Assembly (NCBI GenBank): GCA_030591305.1
Contig: JAUVBI010000200.1
Coordinates: 1-5,803 of the forward strand
Source of the DNA: Pseudomonadota bacterium
Lineage (GTDB): Bacteria > Pseudomonadota > Gammaproteobacteria > Pseudomonadales > Halieaceae
Direction: 5' to 3'
Length of the DNA stretch: 5,803 bases
Positions 5,609 to 5,803 of the stretch are shown here, one piece after another. A program made the translations under genes and the position numbers. How positions within the stretch are numbered: position 1 is the stretch's first letter; the number at the start of each line of letters is the position of its first letter. The notes below the pieces were generated by a model that saw nothing but the letters and a program-made list of their open reading frames with translations, had not been told where the DNA came from and made no database searches.

Positions 5609-5803
5609 TAGAGTGGCTTCATATTCTACCTAATGACATAACAGAGAGTTCCCTTAGCTATTACATTCGACAATGGATTTTTCAATTTGTTCTTACCCAG
5701 ATTGTAGTTATATCGCGATTAGATTAGCGTGACAGGTATACCAGTTCACTAATTTTTGGCTATCCGCCGGGTCGCCCCGATTCTTGTAATCTCTGAGCCA
5801 GGC
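5609..5803 (-). other. Upstream region of the lipoprotein gene, no gene recognised
   Basis: This AT-rich stretch of about 195 bases should hold the promoter of the minus-strand lipoprotein gene. I see isolated hexamers, such as TAGAAT close to the gene and TTGAAA further up, but no pair with correct spacing. An 8-base palindrome GGTATACC lies at 5735-5742. The final 43 bases are richer in G and C and may belong to a neighbouring feature beyond the window, but they show no reading frame or tRNA structure that I can support. Confidence 0.35.

Noticed and set aside
5768..5779. Small GC hairpin CGGG-TCGC-CCCG near the window end as a terminator or tRNA remnant
   Set aside because: The stem has four base pairs, no T run follows on either strand, and no tRNA arms can be built around it.

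Overview
The window looks like a chromosomal segment from a gammaproteobacterium, probably an environmental or marine one. This rests on three things: a GcvA-type LysR regulator, a ureohydrolase that resembles pseudomonad guanidinobutyrases, and a YiaD-like OmpA lipoprotein with a standard Lol-type signal. I cannot name the genus from sequence alone. There are no RNA genes, mobile elements, CRISPR arrays or phage genes.

Layout: five genes run in the same direction on the plus strand, and one faces them on the minus strand. In order they are a LysR regulator (8-943), a class III PLP aminotransferase (1044-2486), a beta-keto acid cleavage enzyme of the BKACE/DUF849 family (2392-3213), a Mn-dependent guanidino-acid ureohydrolase (3279-4238), a TetR regulator whose start lies inside the end of the ureohydrolase gene (4225-4932), and a convergent OmpA-domain lipoprotein (4946-5596, minus strand). 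The last 200 bases are the upstream region of the lipoprotein gene and contain no gene I can recognise.

The three enzymes look like a small catabolic operon for a guanidino compound, framed by its own regulators. The ureohydrolase would release urea and an omega-amino acid from a guanidino acid. The aminotransferase can deaminate an amino acid to an oxo acid. The BKACE would split a 3-keto acid with acetyl-CoA into acetoacetate and a shortened acyl-CoA. One order that uses all three is: beta-amino acid carrying a guanidino group, then 3-keto acid, then guanidinoacyl-CoA plus acetoacetate, then the free guanidino acid, then urea plus GABA or beta-alanine. That pathway is an inference and lacks a CoA-releasing enzyme within the window. 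One BKACE pocket residue (Arg17) also argues against a cationic substrate.

Two further points stand out. The aminotransferase reading frame runs 95 bases into the BKACE gene because a TGA just before the BKACE start is out of frame by one base. The ureohydrolase ribosome-binding site can pair perfectly with a CU-rich tract about 35 bases upstream. The lipoprotein gene is probably unrelated to the operon.
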